Source of the DNA: Clostridiales bacterium
Lineage (GTDB): Bacteria > Bacillota > Clostridia > Oscillospirales > Oscillospiraceae
Length of the DNA: 42,408 nt
Reading direction: 5' to 3'
Assembly: GCA_022786995.1 (NCBI GenBank)
Contig: JALFUW010000106.1
Coordinates: 1 to 42,408, forward strand
The notes below the pieces were generated by a model. That model was given only the letters and a program-made list of their open reading frames with translations, was not told the origin of the DNA and made no database searches. How positions within the stretch are numbered: the first letter of the stretch is position 1; the number at the start of each line of letters is the position of its first letter. The translations under genes and the position numbers were made by a program. This document shows positions 6,608 through 15,136 of the stretch, piece after piece.

Positions 6608-6762
6608 GGAACAAAGTGTATAAACTAGACATAATTCGTATAGTTTGATATTCAATTTGCACATTGTCTTTTAAGTGTCCATTCTTCTGCACAGAGTAAT
6701 TTGGAAAGACCCTTGTGCCTTGTGAGCCGTTCCCGATTCTGTTATCGGCTACAAACGGGAAT

Positions 6763-8013
6763 TTAGCTACCGCTTTGGATTTTCTCTAGCAGAAGGTCAT
6801 CGATCTCCTGCTCCAGCCGCTGGACTTCTTCGTATAGTGCTGTAAGGCGGGCATTGATCGCCGGACGTTTCATCTCCCACAGCCGATGGAGCCGCCGCAG
6901 GTCTGCCTGTTCCTCCAACCATTGACTCCGGAGCTCCTCGGCGTACTGCTGTGCCCTGGCATCCAACTCGGTTTCCCGGATTCGATGGGATGGGCAAAAC
7001 TCTTTGCCGTGGTGCATATAGTTCTTGCAAATATATTCCACCCGGCGGCTGCCGTTCCAGCACCGAATCCTCGGCACGAAGGTGCTGCCGCAGTCACCAC
7101 AGGTGAGCAGTCCTGCATAGCGGTGGGATGCGGTGTTGCCACGGTAAGGCTTGGCATTTGCTTTCAGCAGTGCCTGCACCTGCTCCCATTCCTCCCGGTC
7201 AATGATGACCGGGTAGAAGTCCTCATGGAGGTACTGCTCGTCCTCCGGCACCGGGGTGACCGTCCTTCCGTGGGTTTCCGTCTGGTGATTCACCAGCAAG
7301 CCGGTGTAACTTTTCTCCACCAGTACATTTTTCACACTCTGATATGTCCAGCGGTACACCTTACCCTCAGCCTTGCCGCACCGTTCATCGTGGAGTTGCT
7401 TTGGAGTCTTGCGCTGCATTGCATTGAGCCTGCGGGTAATCTCTTTCTGCCCCAAACCTTCACTGTAAAGCCCGTAGATGATTTGTACTGTCACCGATGC
7501 TTCCGGGTGAAGCCGGATGCGTCCGGTATTACGGTCTTTCCAGTACCCAAAGGGAGCCTTGATCACAATTCCTTCCTTTTGCTTCTCCCGGTAGCCATGG
7601 CGGATCTTGTTGCCGATGTCCTTAGCATAAAAGTCATTCATGAGCTGCCGGACACCGATGATCAGGTCATGTCCGTCGTCCATGGTGTTCAGCCCCTCGG
7701 TAACAGAAATCACCGCTACACCGCATTGGCGCAGGTAGTCAATGAACAAGGCAGTTTGCATCTGATGCCGCCCCAGTCGGGAGAGGTCTTTCACGATAAC
7801 CGCATCGATCTTTCCAGCATCCACCGCCTGAGTCACCTGATTCAGCCCCTTGCGGTCGAACCGCATACCACTGACGTTGTCATCGAAAGATTCTCCTACA
7901 ATTCTGTGCCCTTTCTCCGATGCGAAAGCCCTGACGATCTCCAACTGATTTTCCAAGGAGTTCATCCTCACATCGTCATCGTTGGAAAGCCTGCCGTATA
8001 ACCACACTCTCAT
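6763..8013 (-). CDS. Large serine recombinase, second of pair (shorter C-terminus)
   Basis: A 416-aa site-specific serine recombinase. The resolvase-type catalytic domain begins MRVWLYGRLSNDDD with the nucleophile in RLS (Ser10) and has VKDLSRLGRH further on; a recombinase domain follows (about 150-265) and then a zinc ribbon (CGDCGSTF ... CKNYMHHGKEFC, about 300-350). The coiled coil after it is cut short compared with the 542-aa partner, so this may be an accessory or directionality subunit. Its ATG overlaps the stop of the upstream recombinase (ATGA), so the two are made together. The N-termini are so alike that a duplication is likely. Confidence 0.9.
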   Translation of the reverse strand: MRVWLYGRLSNDDDVRMNSLENQLEIVRAFASEKGHRIVGESFDDNVSGMRFDRKGLNQVTQAVDAGKIDAVIVKDLSRLGRHQMQTALFIDYLRQCGVAVISVTEGLNTMDDGHDLIIGVRQLMNDFYAKDIGNKIRHGYREKQKEGIVIKAPFGYWKDRNTGRIRLHPEASVTVQIIYGLYSEGLGQKEITRRLNAMQRKTPKQLHDERCGKAEGKVYRWTYQSVKNVLVEKSYTGLLVNHQTETHGRTVTPVPEDEQYLHEDFYPVIIDREEWEQVQALLKANAKPYRGNTASHRYAGLLTCGDCGSTFVPRIRCWNGSRRVEYICKNYMHHGKEFCPSHRIRETELDARAQQYAEELRSQWLEEQADLRRLHRLWEMKRPAINARLTALYEEVQRLEQEIDDLLLEKIQSGS

Positions 8014-9638
8014 GCGCCGACCCCCTGAATGATTTCTTCCAGTTCCCGGTTGGTCAGGACGCCGTTTTCATAGGTGTCGCTGTGATTCCGGAATGGAGCC
8101 TTGACTTTGATATCCAGGGAGAGACCATCCTCGGTTTCATACACATATATCTTCTCAATCAGCAGGCGAAGGTGCGCTTCCGTCATCTGCCCATCATCAA
8201 GAATCTCATCAATGAGGCTGATGTCTTTCTTCAGCTTCGCCTGCCGGGAGCGGATGGTCTGACCCAGATTTTCCATCTCCGCAATCTTCTTTTTTGCCTG
8301 GGCAATCTGTTCCTCCCGCTTTTGAATCATGCGGTCATACCGCTCTGTATTTGCTTTATCCCGGATTCGTTCCATCAGAATATCCTCCATTTCTTCTTCC
8401 ATGGATTCTATTTTCTCACGTAACTTTTTGATCTGCGTCAGGGTATTGGTGGCTTTCGGCGTCCAGCGGTTGATGGAATCCTGCATAGCATCCCACATCT
8501 GCTGGTACTGCTCTTTCGTGGACAGCAGTTCAGATTTGATGATCTCATCCAGATATTCCTCTCGGAGGGCATGAGAACCGCAGTATTCCTTACCATACCG
8601 CAGATAGGTGCCGCACCAGTATTCGGTGCGGATTCCATTCTTGACCTTCATCGTCTTTGCGGTGAACGCCCGACCGCAGTCGCCGCAGACAATGAGACCA
8701 CTGTAGCGGTGAATAGCCTGACCCTCACCGGCCCGGACGTTGGCTTTCTTTCTCATTTCCATCAACGCCTGCACCTGCTCCCACAGTTCCTTTGTGATGA
8801 TGGGCGGCAGGTAGTTTTCATGCCGGAACTGCTCAGCGGCTTCCGTGAAGCGGAAGGTCTTGTTGATCTTGTTCCGCTCACTTTTGTGGCAGATCAGGGT
8901 TCCGGTATAGGCTTCATCTTTTAATAAGCGGCTAACCATGGTGCCATCCCACAGGTACTTTTTCTTAATTTCATTCTCCAACCGTTCCGGCATCCGTTTC
9001 CCCAGCAACACCATCTGCATCTGGGCGGGCGTTTTGCGCTTTTCCTCATTGAGCATTCTTGCGATGGCTTTCAGCCCCATGCCGCCTATATAAGATGCAA
9101 AAATCAGGTGGATCGTCTCCGCAGCTTCGGGAACGATTTCTACCTGATTCGTATTTTTGTCCTTGAAGTAGCCGAAAGGCGGGGTGATGACAATGCCCAT
9201 TTTCTGCTTCTGCCGATAACCCGTCGTCACACGGCGGCTGCCATCTCTGGCGTAGAAGTCGTTCATGAGGCCCTTAAAACCGATAACTAGATCATCCGCT
9301 TCGTTGAAGGTATCGATGTTTTCTGTGGCAGAAAGCACCCGGACATTGTTCTGGCGCAGGTAGTCAATGAATAGAGCGGTCTGTGTTCGATGCCGTCCCA
9401 ACCGGGACAGGTCTTTGACAATAACCGCATCAATACGCCCCGCATCTACCACTTCGCAGAGCTGCTCAATTCCTTCCCGGTCGAAGTGCATCCCGGAAAC
9501 ATTATCGTCGAAGGACTCGCCAACAATGCTGTGCCCGTTCCTGAGAGCGTAGCTTTCAATGATGCTGCGCTGATTTCTGAGGGAATTGAGTTCTTCATCT
9601 TCGTCACGGGACAGGCGGTAGTAAAGCCACACTCTCAT
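8010..9638 (-). CDS. Large serine recombinase, first of pair (full length)
   Basis: A 542-aa protein with the normal architecture: catalytic resolvase domain (1 to about 150, MRVWLYYRLSRDEDEELNSL with Ser10, then VKDLSRLGRH), recombinase domain (about 165-275), zinc ribbon with CGDCGRAF and CGTYLRYGKEYC (about 305-350), and a long coiled coil (about 380-480) of the kind that mediates synapsis in serine integrases. It is the best candidate for integrating the element at tRNA-Leu. It is downstream of the relaxase in the minus-strand operon and coupled to the second recombinase. Confidence 0.92.
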   Translation of the reverse strand: MRVWLYYRLSRDEDEELNSLRNQRSIIESYALRNGHSIVGESFDDNVSGMHFDREGIEQLCEVVDAGRIDAVIVKDLSRLGRHRTQTALFIDYLRQNNVRVLSATENIDTFNEADDLVIGFKGLMNDFYARDGSRRVTTGYRQKQKMGIVITPPFGYFKDKNTNQVEIVPEAAETIHLIFASYIGGMGLKAIARMLNEEKRKTPAQMQMVLLGKRMPERLENEIKKKYLWDGTMVSRLLKDEAYTGTLICHKSERNKINKTFRFTEAAEQFRHENYLPPIITKELWEQVQALMEMRKKANVRAGEGQAIHRYSGLIVCGDCGRAFTAKTMKVKNGIRTEYWCGTYLRYGKEYCGSHALREEYLDEIIKSELLSTKEQYQQMWDAMQDSINRWTPKATNTLTQIKKLREKIESMEEEMEDILMERIRDKANTERYDRMIQKREEQIAQAKKKIAEMENLGQTIRSRQAKLKKDISLIDEILDDGQMTEAHLRLLIEKIYVYETEDGLSLDIKVKAPFRNHSDTYENGVLTNRELEEIIQGVGA

Positions 9639-9722
9639 GGTTTTTCTCCTTTCCGCTTATGGTGCGTGCTTTTGCAGCACACACCATAGCACATGGTTTT
9701 TGGAATAGCTAGCCGGAAGCTC

Positions 9723-9896
9723 TCAGCTGACATCAGATTCTACCTTTTGGACAAAATCCGTCTCCGGATTCTTGGCAGGATCATCCACTGCCAGATAGTC
9801 CCGGACAATGGTTTTGAGGAAAGATTCAAAGTCTGAATCCTTACCGACGTATGTAAATTTTACATTGATTATTGGATTTTTCTTGCTTGCCGAAAT
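9723..9896 (-). CDS. Small conserved-looking protein between relaxase and recombinase (start uncertain)
   Basis: An open frame of about 57 codons reads ISASKKNPIINVKFTYVGKD then SDFESFLKTIVRDYLAVDDP and ends at TGA 9723. This resembles the short TnpW-like or accessory proteins that sit in front of serine recombinases in Firmicutes mobile elements. There is no ATG, GTG or TTG at the 5' end; AAAGGAG at 9898-9904 is present but only an ATT codon follows it, so it either uses a rare start or has lost its start codon. Confidence 0.4.
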   Translation of the reverse strand: MSASKKNPIINVKFTYVGKDSDFESFLKTIVRDYLAVDDPAKNPETDFVQKVESDVS

Positions 9897-9905
9897 TCTC
9901 CTTTC

Positions 9906-11258
9906 TTACATTCCGCCCATGGTATGTCCATGGTGATTCTTCCGCTCCGGCTGATAGTGCTTTGTAGTGCAGTCCTCAACGGGTTGGTCATCCTCGATCA
10001 GGCCGGAAAGATTCGCTGCCAAATGAGCGGTATCCATTCCAAAATCAGCAGGAGCAAACTGGGGATCAGAGAGATCCAGAACAGCTTCTTGGTATAGCGT
10101 TTCTGCTGCTGTGTGACCGCTGAGAGCTGCTGTGAAAACTGCTCGCTGATCTTCCCAGCCTGTGACTGCATCCCGGTGGCTGCCGCCTCCATCTGCCGGG
10201 TTTGCGCCTTCGCCGCAGCCATCATCTGCTCCCGGTACTGTTCCATCGTTTCGCAGGTTTTTCTGCCATTCTCCATCAGAATGGTCAGCTGCTGATTCAG
10301 AAGATCTGTCAGTTCCGCTCTGGTAGTCATGGTTAAAAGCGTACTTTGCATCTCTGCCAGCGTCTCGATCTGGGCTTTCTGGGAAGCGATCATCGCTGCC
10401 CAGTTGGGTTCTGTCACGGCGACGCAGGGATACGCTTTCTCCGCCTGCTGCAACAAGGCGCGCTGTTTGGCTTTCATTTCTTCCAAGGATTTGGCTCCGT
10501 ATTCTGAACTCACGTTCCATATTCTCCTTCCTGTATTTTTCCTCGTGCAGTCGGATATCCCTGCATTTGTGTCCCTGGGGATCGGTGTAGGTGATATACT
10601 TTCGATCCTCCGACCACCGTACCTGGTAGCCCTCCAACTCCATCAGGCTGATGAAATGGGCACGGCTCCGAGCCATGGTCATCGCGTCCTCTATGGTGAT
10701 TGCCAGCTGCAATTTCCAGCTCTCCCCTTTGTCCGCAGAGCGGTATTCTCTGGCAGACATGGCGGGTGTTTTGCGGTGCTGCGGCTGAATCACAGACAGA
10801 CCGTATGCTGTACAAATCTGGTCAGATACCTCCCGAAGCTGCTGGAGCGATTCCAGATTGCTGTGGTACTTTTTCCCAGTATCCGCGTTTACGGAATTGA
10901 TGATGAAATGGGAATGGATATGTTCCCTGTCCGTGTGGGTGGCTACCAGGATTTCAAAGCCGGGTAGCTGATTTGCCATTTTCAGGGCAATCTCATGGGC
11001 TGTCTGGGGGGTGAGATTCTCTTCCGGTTTGAAAGACTGAATCATATGGTAGAACATTCTGCCATCATTTTTATCGTGCAGCCGCTTGGTATTCATGAAT
11101 TCCTGATAGGCAGTCTCTGCCACACAGTTCACACCCGTCACCAGATGCCGCCCTTCATATGCGGTCTTTTCTTCCCGGCAGCAGTAGCGAAGGGTTCCCC
11201 ACAGGCCGCCGCTGGTCTGGGATTTCGTCGCGGCAATGAATTTAACCAGCGCCATCAT
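9906..11258 (-). CDS. Relaxase (MobP-type mobilization nuclease)
   Basis: A 450-aa protein that should nick oriT and lead DNA transfer. The N-terminal 240 residues form the PF03432-type relaxase domain: MALVKFIAATKSQTSGGLWG at the start, a candidate nucleophile Tyr at 25, and the metal-binding triad HTDREHIHSH at residues 108-117. From about residue 248 the frame is shared with a complete second gene, and here the protein is rich in Asp, Gly, Ser and Arg and probably disordered; the C-terminus ends in a basic His-rich tail. ATG 11258 overlaps the end of mobC by 17 bp, giving a mobC-relaxase unit; ATG 11255 is an alternative start. Confidence 0.88.
   Translation of the reverse strand: MMALVKFIAATKSQTSGGLWGTLRYCCREEKTAYEGRHLVTGVNCVAETAYQEFMNTKRLHDKNDGRMFYHMIQSFKPEENLTPQTAHEIALKMANQLPGFEILVATHTDREHIHSHFIINSVNADTGKKYHSNLESLQQLREVSDQICTAYGLSVIQPQHRKTPAMSAREYRSADKGESWKLQLAITIEDAMTMARSRAHFISLMELEGYQVRWSEDRKYITYTDPQGHKCRDIRLHEEKYRKENMEREFRIRSQILGRNESQTARLVAAGGESVSLRRRDRTQLGSDDRFPESPDRDAGRDAKYAFNHDYQSGTDRSSESAADHSDGEWQKNLRNDGTVPGADDGCGEGANPADGGGSHRDAVTGWEDQRAVFTAALSGHTAAETLYQEAVLDLSDPQFAPADFGMDTAHLAANLSGLIEDDQPVEDCTTKHYQPERKNHHGHTMGGM
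9998..10513 (-). CDS. MobB-like nested protein inside the relaxase gene (coiled coil plus C-terminal membrane helix)
   Basis: A 171-aa frame lies wholly inside the relaxase gene on the same strand in another frame. GTG 10513 has AAGGAG 10 nt upstream. The protein looks genuine: residues 5-140 are Gln/Glu/Lys/Met-rich and strongly helical (KAKQRALLQQAEKAY, EQYREQMMAAAKAQTRQMEA), and residues 143-171 are a hydrophobic segment with aromatic ends (KLFWISLIPSLLLLILEWIP), suggesting membrane anchoring. In ColE1-type plasmids mobB is likewise nested in mobA and encodes a membrane-associated helper. The same role is inferred here. Confidence 0.72.
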   Translation of the reverse strand: MSSEYGAKSLEEMKAKQRALLQQAEKAYPCVAVTEPNWAAMIASQKAQIETLAEMQSTLLTMTTRAELTDLLNQQLTILMENGRKTCETMEQYREQMMAAAKAQTRQMEAAATGMQSQAGKISEQFSQQLSAVTQQQKRYTKKLFWISLIPSLLLLILEWIPLIWQRIFPA

Positions 11259-11565
11259 CCCACCGCTTTCGTTTCAGAATTTCCGAGATCAGCAGAGACA
11301 CCTGTTTGTACTGCTCCGTCAGTTCCTGCAGATAGACTGCTTTCACCCTGCCCATATTGGCAATGATGGTGAGCTGATTCAGATTCCGTCCAATGGCCTT
11401 CTGCTGGTGGATGACCTGGTCCAGGCCGTCGATGAGAACGATCTTCTTTCCCAGACAGCAGGTGGTTATGTAGTCGGTCACGCTCATATTCGCTTCGACT
11501 GCCTTGGCATGGATCGTTTCCAAATCCCCGTCCGAAATTCGGATGCTCATTTTCCTGTTCTTCAT
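11242..11565 (-). CDS. mobC: MobC-family relaxosome protein
   Basis: A 107-aa protein starting at ATG 11565, preceded by GGAGG six bases upstream; the longer frame upstream runs through a hairpin cluster and is not believed. The N-terminal RKMSIRISDGDLE and following helices look like a ribbon-helix-helix, and IGRNLNQLTIIANMGRV is the typical MobC signature. MobC proteins open and mark oriT for the relaxase. It overlaps the relaxase start by 17 bp. Confidence 0.87.
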   Translation of the reverse strand: MKNRKMSIRISDGDLETIHAKAVEANMSVTDYITTCCLGKKIVLIDGLDQVIHQQKAIGRNLNQLTIIANMGRVKAVYLQELTEQYKQVSLLISEILKRKRWDDGAG

Positions 11566-11589
11566 CGTTACCTCCATTTGAAAAGTGGG

Positions 11590-11686
11590 TCCGGGCTTCT
11601 GCCCGGATTTTCTGCGTTCGGCGACTAGCCGAACGCGATGCTTGCCTCCTCCCGAGGGAGGAGCAAAACCGCCGCCCGTAGGCGGC
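11590..11686. other. Cluster of four hairpins, candidate oriT
   Basis: Four perfect inverted repeats follow each other upstream of mobC: TCCGGGC/GCCCGGA (11590-11607), GCGTTCGGC/GCCGAACGC (11613-11635), CTCCTCCC/GGGAGGAG (11646-11663) and GCCGCC/GGCGGC (11671-11686). oriT regions commonly lie just upstream of mobC and contain such repeats. The last hairpin, flanked by AAAACC and GGCTTTT, could instead be the terminator of the RepA-like gene. Confidence 0.5.
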
Positions 11687-11811
11687 TTTTCGTGTTCTAC
11701 AGCACCGAATTTGAAGGCTGCTCCCAAATGGGCGGAAAACTGGGCTGTTTTTGGCTGTCCACAGTCGGTGGGGTTACTACCCTACCGTTTTCGGAAAAGT
11801 CCACAAACCGC

Positions 11812-12906
11812 TCACAACGGCTCCAAATCCGGCTCACAGGGGCGTTCCTGGCTGGCAGTGCCGCAAGGAACGCAAGGGACGCAAGATTTAGGGGCCGATT
11901 TCTGCGTCACTTGCGGCACTTGCGTCACTGGCTCGGTGTACCGCACCTCCACCAGCCGCTGCCCGTTGCTCCGATAGCTGCGGAATGTCAATCCCAGTTC
12001 CCGTAGCGCTTCCTTGGAGCAGTTCATCAGCTGCTTAAGCCGCTTGGGTTCAATGGCGCTTCCAGTAGATGTATTGAATGCCTCAGCCAGTTCTGTGTTT
12101 CCACCAGAGTAGAATCGCAGTTTCTTCATGTACTCCAGAAAGGCATTCAGCTCCGGCGGTAGCAACATTTCAGGACTCTCTGCACTATCGGATACCAGAT
12201 CCCACACGCACCGTTCTTTAGAGAACCGCAGTTCCAGCTCTCGGTACTCAATGTCTCGCCCGGTACACACCAGCAGAGCAGTATTCTGCGCCCGCTCCTT
12301 CTTATCCAGAACAAACACCGCATCCACCGCGCCGCTGATACCTGTTGTGCCAGAGAGCCGGTTTACAGGATCACGGTCGCCCTGCTTTCTCAGATGGTGC
12401 ACCAGCAGAATGGTGATCCCATGGTTGTCAGCGATCCGCTTCAGCTTCTGCATATCCTGATAGTCACTTCCATAGGAAGGGTCGTTGGTATTCCCACGCA
12501 CCATCTGGAAGGTATCTACCACCACCAGCACCGTATCCGGGTGTGACCGCAGAAAGGAAGAAATCTGCTCCTCCAGATCATCCGCCAGCGTACCTGCCGC
12601 AGTGGCGAAGTAGGCATTGGGCGTTGTTTCCTCGGACATACAGTACACCCGGTGCTGCACACGCTGGAGGGTGTCCTCCAGACACAGGTACAGGGTTGTG
12701 CCCTGCGCAGTGTCCAGCTCCCAGATTGGCTCTCCCTTTGCAATTCGGATACACCAGTCCAGCACCAGCCAGGACTTCCCGATCTTCGGCGCGCCGCCCA
12801 GAATGCACAGCCCTTGCGGCAGCAGACCGCGAATACAATACCGCTGGGCACCAAACTCCAGATCCCACAGCGTTTCTCCATCCACAGCCATCATCTCTTT
12901 GTTCAT
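11812..12906 (-). CDS. RepA-like AAA/RecA-fold ATPase
   Basis: A 364-aa protein from ATG 12906 (GGTGGG upstream; an in-frame start 33 bp further up is less likely). Walker A is GGAPKIGKSW, about residue 40, and Walker B is VLVVVDTF, so it belongs to the RepA/KaiC/DnaB-like hexameric helicase group (AAA_25). Such proteins act in plasmid replication or processing of transfer DNA. The C-terminal third is a winged-helix-like region. It heads the leftward operon with mobC, relaxase and recombinases, and is divergent from the zinc-finger gene. Confidence 0.82.
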   Translation of the reverse strand: MNKEMMAVDGETLWDLEFGAQRYCIRGLLPQGLCILGGAPKIGKSWLVLDWCIRIAKGEPIWELDTAQGTTLYLCLEDTLQRVQHRVYCMSEETTPNAYFATAAGTLADDLEEQISSFLRSHPDTVLVVVDTFQMVRGNTNDPSYGSDYQDMQKLKRIADNHGITILLVHHLRKQGDRDPVNRLSGTTGISGAVDAVFVLDKKERAQNTALLVCTGRDIEYRELELRFSKERCVWDLVSDSAESPEMLLPPELNAFLEYMKKLRFYSGGNTELAEAFNTSTGSAIEPKRLKQLMNCSKEALRELGLTFRSYRSNGQRLVEVRYTEPVTQVPQVTQKSAPKSCVPCVPCGTASQERPCEPDLEPL

Positions 12907-13061
12907 GTTTTTCCCACCTTTCCTGAGAAGTTTCGACAATTCTCAACTTTTATATAGAATCCCTCTGTGATATAATGTAGCAAAGGCTACTGCGGAAATA
13001 CATCAGCAAGTGATTTCCTCAAAAAACACAGAAGATTGATGACAGACAGGAGAAGGGTACT

Positions 13062-14024
13062 ATGCAGACGGGACTCTATGTGACACTCACCCCGGATGGG
13101 ACAATAAAAAGGCATCTCTCCACGAATGAGGAAGAGATGCTGCTGCCGGATACCACAGTGGCAGAGGAACTGATTCAGTTTTCGGAGAAATGCTTCTTAC
13201 TCGATCTGGATAAGGACCCGCAGGGAATGTGGGAGCTTGTTCAGCGGGTCGACGAGAAACCGGAGCTCTATGCGGAACTCTGGGAGGTGGTTGCCGTCTA
13301 CTGCCAGCTCATACAGAAAAGCGATCCCATCCATTCAGTCCTGACAAGGACAAAAATGGAGGATGAGGTTCCTCCACCGTTCCGGGAGGGGGCACAGCGG
13401 AAGGAAAACGCGATAACGCTTCTTTCCTGCCTGACGGCAGCGCGGATGGCACAGCTCCTGACGATCCATGTCCTGAATAACCTGTGTCTCGGAAAAACCA
13501 TACGGGCAAAAAGCCGGCACGTGAACCTCTACCAATGCTGTGTCACCACAGTATTTACACTGGAAGACACACTGGAAACGCAGTACCTGTTCCGCAGCGA
13601 AGATACCTACTATTATTTCCTGCTTCAGCAGTTTCTTGCGTCCAAGCCCAATGTTGCCCGGTGTGAATACTGCGGCAGGGTGTTTATCCCCAAGACCAGA
13701 AAGAAAACGAAATACTGCGACCGTATTGTCCGGGATGGGAAGACCTGCAAACAGATTGCGCCCCACTTGAATCGGAAGGAGCGTGCGTCCGCCGACCGGG
13801 TCATCTCAGAATTCAACCGTGTCAACGATATGCTGCTGCACCGGGTGGAACGAGCGGAGTATGACAAGAGGGAATCCCCCATCGACCTGACCCGGGAGGA
13901 ATACTATGCTTGGCTCGATAAGGCAGTCTGTGCCCGTGACCGCTACCTTGCCGGGCAGCTACCTGAGGAGGAAGCCGTTCAGATCATCCATATGCCGACG
14001 ATTCAGGAGCTGCGGGAGAGCTAG
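13062..14024 (+). CDS. DUF6076-like zinc-finger protein of mobile elements
   Basis: A 320-aa protein at the start of a rightward pair. ATG 13062 follows GGAGAAGGG. Residues about 205-235 contain CEYCGRVFIPKTRKKTKYCD followed by a further Cys, a zinc-finger pattern seen in the DUF6076 family found on Firmicutes mobile elements. The N-terminal 190 residues are mostly helical and unrecognised. A TATAAT lies at 12971-12976 upstream. Probably a nucleic-acid-binding accessory of the element; function is unknown. Confidence 0.7.
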   Translation: MQTGLYVTLTPDGTIKRHLSTNEEEMLLPDTTVAEELIQFSEKCFLLDLDKDPQGMWELVQRVDEKPELYAELWEVVAVYCQLIQKSDPIHSVLTRTKMEDEVPPPFREGAQRKENAITLLSCLTAARMAQLLTIHVLNNLCLGKTIRAKSRHVNLYQCCVTTVFTLEDTLETQYLFRSEDTYYYFLLQQFLASKPNVARCEYCGRVFIPKTRKKTKYCDRIVRDGKTCKQIAPHLNRKERASADRVISEFNRVNDMLLHRVERAEYDKRESPIDLTREEYYAWLDKAVCARDRYLAGQLPEEEAVQIIHMPTIQELRES

Positions 14025-14132
14025 ACTTGTGACAATACACAAGTCACTGCTGATATTGTGTGATTATTGACAGTTGATAATTCCTGCTTTCCAAGGTAAC
14101 ATCACACAAATCTTTTGAAAGCGGTGATGTAC

Positions 14133-14447
14133 ATGAACGCCTATCTTGAAAAGCTGAAAGCCTATGTGGAGAACCACCCAATCCAGTTCGATGACGACTG
14201 TGATTTTCCTGCGCTGGACTCACTATACTGGCATTACGCAGAGTGCCACAATATGAGCAATGAGAAAACAAAACAGGCAAGCGCCAATTTAAGCGCCTGC
14301 CTGAGTGACCTGTCCCGGAAGGATACTGACCGGGTGTTCTGCCTCGTGGGAGCGCTCTGCGCGGAACATGAGCGGATTGCATTTCTGGCAGGACTCCAGC
14401 TTGGGGCGCAGTTGATGCTAGAGTTGCAGCAGGAGGTGGCTGAGTGA
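14133..14447 (+). CDS. Small helical hypothetical protein
   Basis: About 104 aa from ATG 14133, with GGTGAT upstream; ATG 14127 and TTG 14115 are also in frame. It reads MNAYLEKLKAYVENHPIQ, then mostly acidic and helical sequence with four Cys residues and a C-terminal hydrophobic patch (LAGLQLGAQLMLELQQ). I recognise no family. It follows the DUF6076-like gene and probably belongs to the element's accessory set. Confidence 0.6.
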   Translation: MNAYLEKLKAYVENHPIQFDDDCDFPALDSLYWHYAECHNMSNEKTKQASANLSACLSDLSRKDTDRVFCLVGALCAEHERIAFLAGLQLGAQLMLELQQEVAE

Positions 14448-14451
14448 TATC

Positions 14452-14601
14452 ATGCAATTAAGAGGCTCAAAAGAGAGACATTTGGTGAGGTGCTTCTTCA
14501 ATAAACTGAAAGTGTTTCGCCGGGTTTCCACCCGCTATGACAAGCTGGCAGTGTACTTTGTCGTATTTTATTCACCAGTCTTCTATCTGTATTTTGCTGA
14601 A
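14452..14601 (+). pseudogene. IS5-type transposase C-terminal remnant
   Basis: The frame from 14452 reads SKERHLVRCFFNKLKVFRRV followed by STRYDKLAVYFVVFYSPVFY, matching the C-terminal end of IS5-family transposases (ERxxVECFFNKLKHFRRIATRYDK). The rest of the transposase is absent. It marks the border between the mobilization genes and the metabolic cargo. Confidence 0.65.
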
Positions 14602-14634
14602 ATAGTACAATCGTTTTGTGTTTTCAGATACACC

Positions 14635-15078
14635 CTAATCCTCAAGGCGCAGCTTCATCACAACCTTGCGAAAGTGGGCAGGCGTTTCCACATGGCCGCA
14701 GGCTTTATGGGCATCGTGAGGGGCACAGATATAGAACATATCGGGCTTGATGGGGATGGTGCATCCGCTGCCAGAATGATTGCTTCTATCTGCCTGCTCG
14801 TTGTAGGGAACGGATACCGTCAGGTCGCCAATATCTGCCCAGGCGATGGTCTCCGCACCTTCCAGCAGAATTTGGACATCCAGATATTTCCGGTGAGCTT
14901 CAAAATCACCGGCTTGGATGGGCACGGTGGTTCCCTCCTGGATCAGGATAAAGCCCCCGTCAAAATCATAGCGGCCCGGGTCAGCATCCCTTACTTTTTC
15001 CAGACAGGCCAGCGCCTGTACCAGATGTGGAAGAGCGCAGGCGTAGGCGTGGATTCGGCTCAGCTTATCGATCACCAT
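14635..15078 (-). CDS. YhcH/YjgK/YiaL family protein
   Basis: A 147-aa protein from ATG 15078 with GGAGA upstream; the longer frame is not believed. Family features are the cupin-like beta-rich body with DFEAHRKYLDVQILLEGAE, VPYNEQAD and FYICAPHDAHKACG, where the His and Glu residues bind a metal. Members of this DUF386 family act on sugar anomers or are linked to sialic acid and galactoside use. It is the last gene of the leftward catabolic operon. Function in this pathway is inferred only. Confidence 0.85.
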   Translation of the reverse strand: MVIDKLSRIHAYACALPHLVQALACLEKVRDADPGRYDFDGGFILIQEGTTVPIQAGDFEAHRKYLDVQILLEGAETIAWADIGDLTVSVPYNEQADRSNHSGSGCTIPIKPDMFYICAPHDAHKACGHVETPAHFRKVVMKLRLED

Positions 15079-15136
15079 TTTTTTGTTTCTCCTTTTTTCA
15101 AACGTATAGGGAAAGGCAATGAAACAGTGTGTGTAA

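Noticed and set aside
11566..11727. N-terminal extension of MobC up to 11727
   Set aside because: It runs through the four-hairpin cluster and has no protein-like features; ATG 11565 has a good ribosome site.
6763..14447. Complete conjugative element (ICE)
   Set aside because: No coupling protein, VirB4 or other secretion genes are seen, so only mobilization is supported.
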